Assembly: GCF_000308675.1 (NCBI RefSeq)
Contig: NZ_BAGE01000057.1
Coordinates: 124,001-188,000 of the forward strand
Source of the DNA: Nocardia paucivorans NBRC 100373
Lineage (GTDB): Bacteria > Actinomycetota > Actinomycetes > Mycobacteriales > Mycobacteriaceae
Reading direction: 5' to 3'
DNA length: 64,000 nucleotides
The notes beneath the pieces were generated by a model, which did not search any database, was not told the DNA's origin, and was given only the letters and a program-made list of their open reading frames with translations. Numbering within the stretch: position 1 is the first letter of the stretch; each line of letters opens with the position of its first letter. The position numbers were made by a program, and so were the translations under genes. Shown here in pieces: positions 26,279 to 34,545 of the stretch.

Positions 26279-26500
26279 TCAGTCGAATACGCTGTGCTCG
26301 GGCAGCCCCTCGGCCATACGCAGTTCGTCGGCGAACTCGGCCAACCGTTCCTGCGACTCGGCGGACAGTCCGATGGCCGCACGGATCAACCGGAACAACG
26401 AACCATGCCCCATACCGTGGGCGAAAACGATCCGGGTGTTCCCGGGCAGGTCGCGCATGTACCCACCGATGCTCTCGGTGACATTCTCCGAATCCACCAC
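26279..26500 (-). CDS. Small conserved-looking protein of unknown function
   Basis: A 73-residue cytosolic protein, GTG start, MVDSENVTESIGGYMRDLPG then NTRIVFAHGMGHGSLFRLIR and a C-terminal helix. GAGGAG lies eight or so bases before the start and a strong terminator follows the stop, so it looks like a complete transcription unit. No family recognised. It is oriented with the cytochrome c maturation genes but lies beyond ccsA. Confidence 0.65.
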   Translation of the reverse strand: MVDSENVTESIGGYMRDLPGNTRIVFAHGMGHGSLFRLIRAAIGLSAESQERLAEFADELRMAEGLPEHSVFD

Positions 26501-26647
26501 TGCCGATCTCCTCGGATATCGCCACAGCCGATACGGCCGCGCTGTAAGAGGACGGGCACACCGATACCCGGCATGCCCGAAGTGCTGTGATGTTCAACAC
26601 GATGAGCCCGTGCCCAACCGTTGCCGCGTCGATACGGGGACGCGGCC

Positions 26648-27631
26648 TCAGTTCAGCCCGGCATAGGAGTGTAGCCCAGAAACGACCAGGTTGATGATGA
26701 AAAGATTGAACAGCATGGCCACGAAGGCGGCGACATTGATCCAGGCGGCCTTGGTCTCCCGCCAGCCCGATGTCGCGCGGGCGTGCAGGTAGGCGGCGTA
26801 GAGCACCCATGCGATGAACGAGCAGGTTTCCTTGGGGTCCCAGCCCCAGAACCGTCCCCAGGCGGCCTCGGCCCAGATCGCCCCCAGAATGACCCCCGCC
26901 CCGAACAGTGGGAATCCCACGATGGTGGTGCGATAGGCGAGTCGGTCCAGGGTGCGGGCATCGGGCAGCCGATCGGCCACGGCACCGAGGACACCGCCCG
27001 ACTCCGCTCCGCCGGACCGGCGCAACCGGAACAGGAACAACAGACTGGCCACCCCGGAGACCATGGCCACCCCACTGCCCACGCTGACGATCGTCACATG
27101 CAGTGGCAACCAGAACGAACGCAGCGCGGGCACCACCGGCGCGGCATCGGCGTAGAGCACGGTGCCCGCCAGGAACAGCAGGATCAGGACCGGCACCAAC
27201 AGGAAGGCCCACATGGACCGGTAACGCGGGTCCCGCATGAACACCAGACCGGCCACCACCGCGGCCGCACAGGCCATGGTGACGAATTCGTACATATTGC
27301 CGAGCGGGAAGCGTCCGGTCGCGAAACCGCGCAACACGATGGACAGCACGTGCACGGCAATGGCCACGAACAACACCGAGAAGGCCATATTGCCCGCTCG
27401 TTCGGACCACGGAAGTTGCGGCACCTCTTCGACCTTGCCGGGGACCCCGGCGGCCGGTGCGACGGGTTTCTCGGTCCCGCCACCGGCGAGCACCAGCTCC
27501 CGTTCCCCGACACGCCGCGCCCGCACGGAGGCATACTGCACGATCGACAGCACCAGCACCAGCGCGTACACGACAATCGCCGTCTTGAAGGCGAGGTCAC
27601 TGTAGCCGGCGAGGGTCTCATCGATCGGCAT
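26648..27631 (-). CDS. ccsA: Cytochrome c heme-attachment protein, CcsA family
   Basis: A 327-residue polytopic membrane protein of System II cytochrome c maturation (called CcsB in some annotations). The heme-handling WWD motif reads WGRFWGWDPKET (258-269) and the flanking conserved histidines are H94, H178 and H321. With ResB it moves heme across the membrane and ligates it to CXXCH apocytochromes. ATG 27629-27631 has AGGAG seven bases upstream and overlaps the resB stop by 14 bases. It is the last gene of the chain that begins at hemL. Confidence 0.92.
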   Translation of the reverse strand: MPIDETLAGYSDLAFKTAIVVYALVLVLSIVQYASVRARRVGERELVLAGGGTEKPVAPAAGVPGKVEEVPQLPWSERAGNMAFSVLFVAIAVHVLSIVLRGFATGRFPLGNMYEFVTMACAAAVVAGLVFMRDPRYRSMWAFLLVPVLILLFLAGTVLYADAAPVVPALRSFWLPLHVTIVSVGSGVAMVSGVASLLFLFRLRRSGGAESGGVLGAVADRLPDARTLDRLAYRTTIVGFPLFGAGVILGAIWAEAAWGRFWGWDPKETCSFIAWVLYAAYLHARATSGWRETKAAWINVAAFVAMLFNLFIINLVVSGLHSYAGLN

Positions 27632-29264
27632 CGTCATCTCCTGTACTTCTCGTGCCCGACGTATCCAACAACCGATGGCGGAGGCGGCCGAATTCGCCGA
27701 CCCAGCCGGCCTGGTCGGTGCGGGCCAGCCCACCCATCTCTACTACGACACGTCGTTGTTCAACGGTACCCTCCGGGGTCACCCGAAGCCACACGCGACG
27801 CCGGGCCACCAACAGCGAGACCAACAGGCCGGCCATCATGGTCAGCGCGCTCACCAGTACCCACTGCTGCGCGGGATCATGAGAAACCTGCAGGTTCACG
27901 AATTCCCGGGCGCCGTCGAAAGTGACCTTCGTGCCATTGGGCAAGGTCGTCGACTCACCGGGGCGCAGGTTGACCCTGGCTTCCTTCGTCAACCGCCCCT
28001 GCCGAACCAACTCCTGGTCCAGAGCGAACAGCGACTGCGGGCGACCCGTATCGAGACCGGTATCGCCCCGATAGACATCGACGGCCACGGCCGGGTCCGT
28101 CATCGCCGGATACGCCGAGGTGAGCAGGGAACCGTGGAAGCTCGCGGTCGGCGCGAACAGACCCTCGATGGCGATCTGGTTCTTCCGTCGCTCCGTCTCG
28201 TTCGGATACAACCCGCCCGGCGGATCGACCCGCAACACCCCGCTGGACAGGAAGGTCGTCATATCCGACGGCTGCCACTGGACCGTCTCGGTACGCGTCC
28301 GACCATCGGGGAAAGTGACGGTGAACGTGGGGGCGTAGCCGTGTCCCTGCAGATAGACGCGATCGCCACCGACTCGCAGCGGATGATTCACCCGGAGCGT
28401 GGTGTCGCGCCAGGTGTTCGACGTCAGATCCGTGCCCGCCTGATAGGCGATATCGGAAGTGAACATCTCGGCCTGGCCGTTGTCGAGATAATCGGCCCGG
28501 AAATTCTTCACCCGCACGCAGAGCGGGGTGATGCCGGTGCCGTCGTTGACATTGCCGGCGCGGAAGGAATCGAAGACCGCGGGCGAGGTGGTGCAGAAAC
28601 CGGGGCCGTCATCGGCGACGACGATCACACTGCCCTCGTAACCGAACAGTTTTCCCATCGCGATCGCCAGCAACAGCCCGACCAACGCCAGATGAAAGAC
28701 CAGATTCCCGAACTCGCGGATATACCCCTTCTCGGCCGAGAGGGTGAGCTCATCGTCTCGCGCCCCGGGCCGCACCTCGGTCCGCCAACCACGCAACCGC
28801 GCACGGGCCCGCTCGATCACCTCCTGCGGTGTGCCCTCCGCCGTACCGGTGAAATGATGCGGCAACCGGGACAGATTGCGCGGAACCCGCACCGGCGGGG
28901 TGCGCAGCGCCCGATAGTGGTCCACCGCCCGCGGCAGGATGCAGCCCACCAGCGAGATGAACAACAACACGTAGATGGCGGTGAACCAGAAACTGCCGAA
29001 AACGTCGAACAGTTCGAATCGGTCCATCCACGGGCCGAGCACCGGCCGGTCGGCGATATAGTCGGCGACCTTCTGCTCGTTCAGGCTCCGCTGCGGCAAC
29101 AACGCACCGGGAATTGCGGCCAATGCCAGCAGGAACAGCAACACCAGCGCGGTCCGCATACTGGTGAGACCACGCCAACCGTTGCGCACCACCGCCCACA
29201 TGCGGCCGGGTAGGGACTGGCGGGGTGGTCGGACAGGAGGCGCCTCGGGGGTCAACACGCTCAT
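27618..29264 (-). CDS. resB: ResB family cytochrome c biogenesis protein
   Basis: A 548-residue membrane protein, partner of CcsA in System II. Three hydrophobic segments lie in the first third (MRTALVLLFLLALAAIPGAL near 36-55, FWFTAIYVLLFISLVGCILP, and LVFHLALVGLLLAIAMGKLF), then a large extracytoplasmic domain, then a final helix (LVSALTMMAGLLVSLLVARR). The early segment with GALLPQRSLNEQ is a ResB signature. Its start overlaps the ccdA stop by ATGA and its end overlaps ccsA. Confidence 0.92.
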   Translation of the reverse strand: MSVLTPEAPPVRPPRQSLPGRMWAVVRNGWRGLTSMRTALVLLFLLALAAIPGALLPQRSLNEQKVADYIADRPVLGPWMDRFELFDVFGSFWFTAIYVLLFISLVGCILPRAVDHYRALRTPPVRVPRNLSRLPHHFTGTAEGTPQEVIERARARLRGWRTEVRPGARDDELTLSAEKGYIREFGNLVFHLALVGLLLAIAMGKLFGYEGSVIVVADDGPGFCTTSPAVFDSFRAGNVNDGTGITPLCVRVKNFRADYLDNGQAEMFTSDIAYQAGTDLTSNTWRDTTLRVNHPLRVGGDRVYLQGHGYAPTFTVTFPDGRTRTETVQWQPSDMTTFLSSGVLRVDPPGGLYPNETERRKNQIAIEGLFAPTASFHGSLLTSAYPAMTDPAVAVDVYRGDTGLDTGRPQSLFALDQELVRQGRLTKEARVNLRPGESTTLPNGTKVTFDGAREFVNLQVSHDPAQQWVLVSALTMMAGLLVSLLVARRRVWLRVTPEGTVEQRRVVVEMGGLARTDQAGWVGEFGRLRHRLLDTSGTRSTGDDDADR

Positions 29265-30097
29265 ATCGGCAGAACCACCTCGGCGACGAACGCATCGCGC
29301 ACCCAGGCGACGAACTGGTCCCAGACCCCCGTGACGAGAGCGATACCCACGGCGACCAGCAGAATCCCACCGAACACCTGGATATTCCGACTATTACGCC
29401 GCAGCCAGCCCACCCCGCGTAATGCGGTCGCCGAACCGAACGCCAACACCACGAACGGCAGCCCGAGCCCGAGACAGTAGGCGATGATCAATGCCACCCC
29501 GCGAGCCGCGGTGGTGCCATCGGTGCCCGCGGCCACCGCCATCACCCCGGACAGAGTCGGCCCGAGACACGGGGTCCAACCGAGAGCGAACACCCCACCG
29601 AGCAACGGCGCACCCACTATGCCGGTCAACCGCCGCGGTTCCATCCGAGTGTCGCGCTGCAACGCGGGAATCAACCCGAGAAACGCCAGACCCATTACAA
29701 CGGTCACCACACCACCCAACCGCTGTAGCAGTTCCCGGTTCATGTTGAGGGTCTGGATCACCCCGAAAACCGTGGCGGTGGCCAGCACGAACACCACGGT
29801 GAAACCGGCGACGAACAGCCCGGCCGCCCCCGCCACCCGAAGTCTGGCACCCCGGGTTTCGGTCTCGGTAGCGACGGCGTGACCGCGCGCCCGCTCGACC
29901 TCGGCCACCGTCACCGGCGGCGTCTGCGCGCCCACCAACCCGGCCAGATAGGAGAGGTAACCGGGCACCAGCGGCACCACGCACGGGGAGGCGAACGACA
30001 CCAGCCCCGCCAGTAGGCACGCGCCCAGCGCCAACAGCAGCGGCCCCGACGAGGCCGTCTGCTGAAACGATTCACCCATCCCGGCCGCGACGATCAC
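29261..30097 (-). CDS. ccdA: CcdA thiol-disulfide transporter
   Basis: A 278-residue DsbD-gamma-type membrane protein that carries reducing equivalents across the membrane to ResA. The two redox cysteines are C39 in SFASPCVVPLVPGY and C177 in LGWTPCLGPTL. Six hydrophobic helices are visible. The first cytoplasmic loop (about 62-88) is longer than usual. GTG 30095-30097 overlaps the stop of the small upstream ORF by GTGA, and its own stop overlaps resB by ATGA. Confidence 0.92.
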   Translation of the reverse strand: MIVAAGMGESFQQTASSGPLLLALGACLLAGLVSFASPCVVPLVPGYLSYLAGLVGAQTPPVTVAEVERARGHAVATETETRGARLRVAGAAGLFVAGFTVVFVLATATVFGVIQTLNMNRELLQRLGGVVTVVMGLAFLGLIPALQRDTRMEPRRLTGIVGAPLLGGVFALGWTPCLGPTLSGVMAVAAGTDGTTAARGVALIIAYCLGLGLPFVVLAFGSATALRGVGWLRRNSRNIQVFGGILLVAVGIALVTGVWDQFVAWVRDAFVAEVVLPI

Positions 30098-30342
30098 GGG
30101 GATCTACGCTCCGCATCCCGATCGCCGGCCGAGGAGCGCTCCTCGCTCGGACGAACATTGCGGTCGGTCGGGCGGGTACCCGACGGCCGCGAATTCGACA
30201 CCCGGCGATCACCGCCGGGTGTGACGGCCGGTTGCAACGCCCATGACCCGAGCGTCGACCGGACCAGTACCTCGGCACGCACTCCGCGCGGCGGCCGGGT
30301 CGCCCCGTACCGACGCACCCCACGAGCCCGCAGGCTTCTCAT
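30094..30342 (-). CDS. 82-residue Arg-rich ORF locked between resA and ccdA
   Basis: The start overlaps the resA stop as ATGA (30339-30342) and the stop overlaps the ccdA start as GTGA (30094-30097). The frame thus exactly bridges the two genes with translational coupling at both ends, as elsewhere in the operon. The product (MRSLRARGVRRYGATRPPRG at the N terminus, SSAGDRDAERRSP at the end) is strongly basic, has no membrane helix or Cys, and looks disordered. No family recognised. It could be a real small protein of the maturation system, or a translated spacer that keeps ribosomes moving into ccdA. Confidence 0.5.
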   Translation of the reverse strand: MRSLRARGVRRYGATRPPRGVRAEVLVRSTLGSWALQPAVTPGGDRRVSNSRPSGTRPTDRNVRPSEERSSAGDRDAERRSP

Positions 30343-31235
30343 GACACTCCCTCCGCGGCGATGCGCTGCACCACCGGCAATAGATCCTCGGCGAGCAGCG
30401 CGCGCAAGAAAATCGCCGCCACCCGATGATCCCGATCGAGTACCAATGTGGTGGGAATGACCGTCGTCGGGAAATTCCCGCCGAGCGCGAGCAAACTGCG
30501 CATCGAGGGGTCGTAGATCGACGGATAACCCACCTTGTTGTCGGTGACGAAATCCCGTGCTTCGTCCCGATGGAAATCGCGGACATTGATCCCGAGGAAC
30601 GCTACCCCCAGATCCTTGGTCCGCTCGTAAACCTGTTCCAGTGCGGGCACCTCGGCCCGACACGGGCCACACCATTGGCCCCACAGATTCAGCACCACCA
30701 CCTGACCGGGGAAGTCCTCCACCGAAACGGTTTCATCCGTCATCACTTCCGGTCCGGACAGATTCCCGATGGTGCCGCGTGACTCCGGGGGGTCGTAGTA
30801 GATATCGGTCTGCCCGCCCGGCGAGACGAACTCGAAGGTGCCGCCGGTCGCCACGGCATCCGACCCCGTCGCACATCCCGTTGCCACCAGACACAGCCCC
30901 GCCACGAACAGCAACAGCAGCCGCGAGCCCACACCGCGCCGCCGACGGAGCCCGAGCGTGCGCCCTGCGTGGTCACGCTGCGCTACCTCCTCCGGGCGCT
31001 GACCGCTCATGCCGTGTCGATGGGGCCTGAGCGTGCGCCCTGCGTGGTCACGCTGCGCTACCTCCTCCGGGCGCTGACCGCTCATGCCGTGTCGATGGGG
31101 CCTGAGCGTGCGCCCTGCGTGGTCACGCTGCGCTACCTCCTCCGGGCGCTGACCGCTCATGCCGTGTCGATGGGGCCTGAGCGTGCGCCCTGCGTGGTCA
31201 CGCTGCGCTACCTCCTCCGGGCGCTGACCGCTCAT
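30339..31235 (-). CDS. resA: ResA-like thioredoxin lipoprotein with repeat-encoded N terminus
   Basis: The 298-residue product has three parts. Residues 1-93 are four tandem 25-residue units (MSGQRPEEVAQRDHAGRT core), the last partial, encoded by the 75-bp DNA repeat. Then come a basic patch and a lipoprotein-type signal (SRLLLLFVAGLCLVATGC, Cys 121). Last is a TlpA/ResA thioredoxin domain with W-C189-G-P-C192 and YPSIYDPSMRSLLALGGN. It should reduce the CXXCH cysteines of apocytochrome c, with electrons from CcdA. The first ATG (31233-31235) overlaps the stop of the upstream mutase gene as ATGA. Each unit carries its own in-frame ATG (31160, 31085, 31010), so shorter forms starting nearer the signal peptide are possible. 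Confidence 0.85.
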   Translation of the reverse strand: MSGQRPEEVAQRDHAGRTLRPHRHGMSGQRPEEVAQRDHAGRTLRPHRHGMSGQRPEEVAQRDHAGRTLRPHRHGMSGQRPEEVAQRDHAGRTLGLRRRRGVGSRLLLLFVAGLCLVATGCATGSDAVATGGTFEFVSPGGQTDIYYDPPESRGTIGNLSGPEVMTDETVSVEDFPGQVVVLNLWGQWCGPCRAEVPALEQVYERTKDLGVAFLGINVRDFHRDEARDFVTDNKVGYPSIYDPSMRSLLALGGNFPTTVIPTTLVLDRDHRVAAIFLRALLAEDLLPVVQRIAAEGVS

Positions 31236-31236
31236 G
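30954..31236 (-). repeat. Tandem 75-bp repeat, about 3.8 copies (locus B)
   Basis: Units begin with GAGCGTG at 30954, 31029, 31104 and 31179, an exact 75-base period with almost no divergence. Because 75 is a multiple of three, copy-number change would keep resA in frame. Every unit contains TCATGA, i.e. both a TGA and an overlapping ATG. The core GTGGTCACGCTGCGCTACC is shared with the other five loci. Confidence 0.95.
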
Positions 31237-31939
31237 CCCCGGTCACCCTGGGGTCCGAGCCGCCCGCGGGCTCGGAGTAGACGATGTCCACGAGGGTCTC
31301 TCCGTGGTACACCAGGGAAGTGAGTGAGGCCAGTGAGCACTGTCGCTGCCGCGGATCGTGCCACAGCCGCTGGCCCTGCAGGAACCGGCGCAGCGTCCAG
31401 ACCGGTAGCTGGTGCGATACCAGCACCGCCTCCCGACCGGCCGCCTCCGCCCGCGCCTTGTTCACCGCGGCCAGCATGCGATGCGCGATCTGTAGATACG
31501 GTTCGCCCCACGAGGGGGTGAACGGGTCGCGCAGTTTCCACCAGTGCCGCGGTTTGCGCAGTGCCCCGTCTCCCACCGACACCCGCAGACCCTCGAAGGT
31601 GTTGCCCGCTTCGATCAGGTTCTCGTCGGTGCGCACCGGCAGACCGTGCCGGGCGGCGATGGGTTCCGCGGTCTCCTGGGCGCGCTGTAGCGGCGAGGCG
31701 ATGACCACGGCGATATCGTGATCGGCCAATACCCGGGCCACGGCCCCGGCCTGAGCGCGTCCGGTCACCGACAGACCGAATCCCGGCAGCCGGCCGTACA
31801 GGATTCCGCGAGGATTGTGCACTTCACCGTGCCGGAGGACATGCACGATCGTCTCGACGGCCTCCGGGTCGGTGGTGGTATCGGCGGTATCGGTGTCTGT
31901 GGGCGGGATGGGGTCGCGCTCGGAATCGGGCTGGGTCAC
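31232..31939 (-). CDS. Histidine phosphatase (phosphoglycerate-mutase-like)
   Basis: A 235-residue histidine phosphatase superfamily protein. The phospho-acceptor motif is VLRHGEVHNPRGILYGRLPG, later residues include IASPLQRAQETAEPIAARHG and AVLVSHQLPVWTLRRFL. The N-terminal 25 residues are acidic and Thr-rich. It is the homologue of the Rv0525 mutase-like gene that lies between hemL and the resA gene in M. tuberculosis. The substrate is not known; no link to heme chemistry is established. GTG 31937-31939 overlaps the hemL stop (GTGA), and its own stop overlaps resA. The frame upstream of that GTG runs antiparallel to nothing real and is ignored. Confidence 0.85.
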   Translation of the reverse strand: MTQPDSERDPIPPTDTDTADTTTDPEAVETIVHVLRHGEVHNPRGILYGRLPGFGLSVTGRAQAGAVARVLADHDIAVVIASPLQRAQETAEPIAARHGLPVRTDENLIEAGNTFEGLRVSVGDGALRKPRHWWKLRDPFTPSWGEPYLQIAHRMLAAVNKARAEAAGREAVLVSHQLPVWTLRRFLQGQRLWHDPRQRQCSLASLTSLVYHGETLVDIVYSEPAGGSDPRVTGA

Positions 31940-33273
31940 GCGCGGGTTCCTTCGGGTGTCGCGCTCGCCGCCGCACGAGCGGCGGCGGGCAGGGCTGCGG
32001 CGATACGGTCGAATGCGTCTTCGTCGAGCGCCGCGGACACGAACCATACTTCGAACGCGCTCGCCGGCGCGTATACCCCACCGTCGAGCAGCGCGTGGAA
32101 GAAGGCCGGATAACGCCAGGTCTGACTCGCCTTGACGGAAGCGTAGTCGTGAACCGGGGCATCGCCGAAGAACACGCTCACCATATTGCCTGCGAACCCG
32201 ACCCGGTGCGGCACCCCCGCGTCGGTGAGCGCCTCGGTGAGCAGAATGCCGAGCCGTTCGCTGTTGCGATCCAGCGCCGTATACACCGCGTCATCGGCGG
32301 CCCGCAGGGTGGCCAGCCCGGCGGCCACCGCCACCGGGTTACCCGACAGGGTGCCCGCCTGATAGACGGGACCCAACGGGGCCAACCGATCCATCACCTC
32401 GGCCCGGCCGCCGAAAGCTGCCGCGGGCAGACCACCGCTCATCACCTTGCCGAAGGTGAACAGGTCGGCATTCACCGCTTCCAGGCCGTACCACCCCGAA
32501 CGGCTTACCCGGAAACCGGTCATGACCTCGTCCATGATGAGCAGAGCACCGTATTCCGTGGTGAGCCTGCGCAGACCGGTGTTGAAGCCGGGCAGCGGCG
32601 CGACCGCGCCCATATTGCCGGCCGCGGCCTCGGTGATCACGGCCGCGATCTCCCCCGGATACGCGGCGAACGCAGCGGCCACGGCATCGAGATCGTTGTA
32701 GGGCAGCACGATGGTGTCGGCCGCCTGGGCGCCGGTGACACCGGGTGAGGTCGGCAGCCCGAAGGTGGCGACCCCGGAGCCCGCCTCGGCGAGCAGCGCG
32801 TCCACATGCCCGTGATAGCAACCGGCGAACTTGATGATCTTGGACCGCCCGGTGTACCCGCGGGCGAGCCGGACGGCGCTCATGGTGGCCTCGGTACCGG
32901 AATTCACCAGACGCACCTTCTCCACCGGCGCGACCCGTTCCACGATGAGTTCGGCCAGCTCCACCTCCGCCGCAGTCGGGGCGCCGAACGACAGTCCGTC
33001 CACCGCGACCCGCCGCACCGCCTCGACCACTTCCGGATGGGCATGCCCCAGGATCATGGGCCCCCAGGAACACACGAGGTCGACATACTCGTTGCCATCG
33101 GCGTCGGTGAGGGTGCATCCCCGCGCGGAGGTGATGAAACGCGGGGTACCACCCACCGAACCGAAGGCCCGGACCGGGGAATTCACCCCACCGGGGACAA
33201 CTGATTCGGCTCGCCGGAAGAGTTGATCGGAGACCGGCACCTTTGCCTCGGCCGCGCGCGGAGAAGAACTCAC
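31936..33273 (-). CDS. hemL: Glutamate-1-semialdehyde 2,1-aminomutase
   Basis: A 445-residue PLP enzyme of aminotransferase class III that converts glutamate-1-semialdehyde to 5-aminolevulinate, the second step of C5 heme synthesis. The PLP lysine is K276 in FTFGKVMSGGLPAAAFGG. Other signatures are SDQLFRRAESVVPGGVNSPV, RLVNSGTEATMSAVRLARG and LIMDEVMTGFR. GTG 33271-33273 is the start (VSSSPRAAEAKVPVSDQ). It opens the seven-gene overlapping chain leading to ccsA. HemA, the previous step, lies at 39-40 kb. Confidence 0.95.
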   Translation of the reverse strand: MSSSPRAAEAKVPVSDQLFRRAESVVPGGVNSPVRAFGSVGGTPRFITSARGCTLTDADGNEYVDLVCSWGPMILGHAHPEVVEAVRRVAVDGLSFGAPTAAEVELAELIVERVAPVEKVRLVNSGTEATMSAVRLARGYTGRSKIIKFAGCYHGHVDALLAEAGSGVATFGLPTSPGVTGAQAADTIVLPYNDLDAVAAAFAAYPGEIAAVITEAAAGNMGAVAPLPGFNTGLRRLTTEYGALLIMDEVMTGFRVSRSGWYGLEAVNADLFTFGKVMSGGLPAAAFGGRAEVMDRLAPLGPVYQAGTLSGNPVAVAAGLATLRAADDAVYTALDRNSERLGILLTEALTDAGVPHRVGFAGNMVSVFFGDAPVHDYASVKASQTWRYPAFFHALLDGGVYAPASAFEVWFVSAALDEDAFDRIAAALPAAARAAASATPEGTRA

Positions 33274-33392
33274 GGCCTCCAGTTTGGCAGCCGGGCCCCA
33301 CCGCGTCGACGACAGGGTGTAGTGCGAGTGACCCGCGCCGCGATAACAGCCGCGGACATCGAGGAACGCGGCCCGTATCGTCCAAGCGACGT

Positions 33393-33662
33393 CTAGGTGT
33401 ATCGACAGGGTGCCGCCGGCCAGACGACCTGCAGCCGGCACATGAGGTCGTTGTGGATCGCCGCCGAACCGGTCTCGGGCACCAGGCCCGGCGCGATCAG
33501 TGCCGGATTCGGATCCGGTGCGGCGGCGGCCGGGCCGGTACCGCACCCGAGCACGACGGCCGCGGCCGTCAACACGGCGCGGCACCCGAGGGAGACGACC
33601 GAATACCGCCTCGCCACCGGCCCGCGCCCGCCCGCGGCGCCGGTACGGACTCCCCTACGCAT
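33393..33662 (-). CDS. Small secreted protein of unknown function
   Basis: An 89-residue product with a likely Sec signal: a basic stretch (about 1-30) then VLTAAAVVLGCGTGPAAAAP with an AxA-type cleavage site near 50. The mature part is about 40 residues with two Cys (NDLMCRLQVVWPAAPCRYT), which may form a disulfide. ATG 33660-33662 overlaps the end of the upstream membrane gene by eight bases. It is the last member of a three-gene overlapping unit. No family recognised. Confidence 0.6.
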   Translation of the reverse strand: MRRGVRTGAAGGRGPVARRYSVVSLGCRAVLTAAAVVLGCGTGPAAAAPDPNPALIAPGLVPETGSAAIHNDLMCRLQVVWPAAPCRYT

Positions 33663-33921
33663 GCGGCACCCGCGCACCACCGCGCACCAGCCGCACCACC
33701 CGGACGCATATGTCGAGCGCGAACAGCGCGGCGCCCGTCACCGATATCACCGCCGCGAGCAGCCAGGGCCCCGCATACCGGGTGGCGGCGAAGGCCGGGA
33801 TATCACCCCGGGCGGGGAACTCGCCGACCTGCACCCCTCGGTTCCAACACAGCACCGCCCCGGCCAGGCAGAGCACCGCGACCACGAACTCGGCGGCCGA
33901 TACGACAGCAGATCTGTTCAC
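33655..33921 (-). CDS. Small two-helix membrane protein
   Basis: An 88-residue protein with two transmembrane segments, about 8-26 (VSAAEFVVAVLCLAGAVLCW) and 51-75 (GPWLLAAVISVTGAALFALD), and a basic C-terminal tail. GTG 33919-33921 overlaps the upstream gene stop as GTGA, and its own stop overlaps the secreted gene downstream. No family recognised, but the double overlap supports it as a real gene. Confidence 0.65.
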   Translation of the reverse strand: MNRSAVVSAAEFVVAVLCLAGAVLCWNRGVQVGEFPARGDIPAFAATRYAGPWLLAAVISVTGAALFALDICVRVVRLVRGGARVPHA

Positions 33922-34475
33922 CGATCTTCTCCTCGCTCTCCGAGCGGTTTCTCCGCGGCGGCCCCAGGTGTCTCCACCAGTGTGGTGAGCGCGGCGCGCA
34001 GACCGCGATGGTCCCTGGCCCATGCCCGCACGAACGTCCCGTCGGTCCGGCGCAGCCCGATAGCGGTGCGTCGACGAGGCACCCCGGACAGCTCTCCTAG
34101 CGTCCGAGCGTCCTCCCACGATTCCGCACCGGACCGGGATTCCTGCGACGCCGGCGGTTTCTCGGTGGGGGACAGCACGGCTGCGATCGAACTCACCGGC
34201 AGCGTTTCGGTGCCGTTGCGCAGGGTCGTCTCGGTGAGCTCGACCCCCACATGAGTGCGGACCGCGATCACCTGGACGATGGCGAAACCCGTGATGAGCA
34301 CCGCGCAGAAGGCCAGGGCGAACCAGTGCGGTCTGGCTCCGGTCGCGAGTTCCAGAACCAGAACGAGCAGGCACAACACGGGACCGTAACAAACTGCGCG
34401 CCACCGGGCACCCGGCTCGTAGAAGAGCACCTTTTCACCCGACCCGGTTCCGCTCCCCCCACACGCACGGCTCAC
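33918..34475 (-). CDS. Two-helix membrane protein with cytoplasmic domain
   Basis: A 185-residue protein. Two hydrophobic segments lie at about 25-43 and 50-70 (YGPVLCLLVLVLELATGARP, FALAFCAVLITGFAIVQVIA). A beta-rich domain follows (VGVELTETTLRNGTETLPVS, RRRTAIGLRRTDGTFVRAWA), reminiscent of bacterial PH-like or DUF3093-type proteins. GGGAGG sits before GTG 34473-34475. First of the overlapping trio. Function unknown. Confidence 0.65.
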   Translation of the reverse strand: MSRACGGSGTGSGEKVLFYEPGARWRAVCYGPVLCLLVLVLELATGARPHWFALAFCAVLITGFAIVQVIAVRTHVGVELTETTLRNGTETLPVSSIAAVLSPTEKPPASQESRSGAESWEDARTLGELSGVPRRRTAIGLRRTDGTFVRAWARDHRGLRAALTTLVETPGAAAEKPLGERGEDR

Positions 34476-34545
34476 ACATACCCTCCCGGTCGAGCTGTCC
34501 CGCACCGGCGGGCGAACGCGCCCCGCGCGGAGACCGTACCCGCTA

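Noticed and set aside
30954..31236. CRISPR array
   Set aside because: Units are contiguous 75-bp repeats without unique spacers, and no cas genes are present. The same holds for the arrays at 2509, 47056 and 53603.
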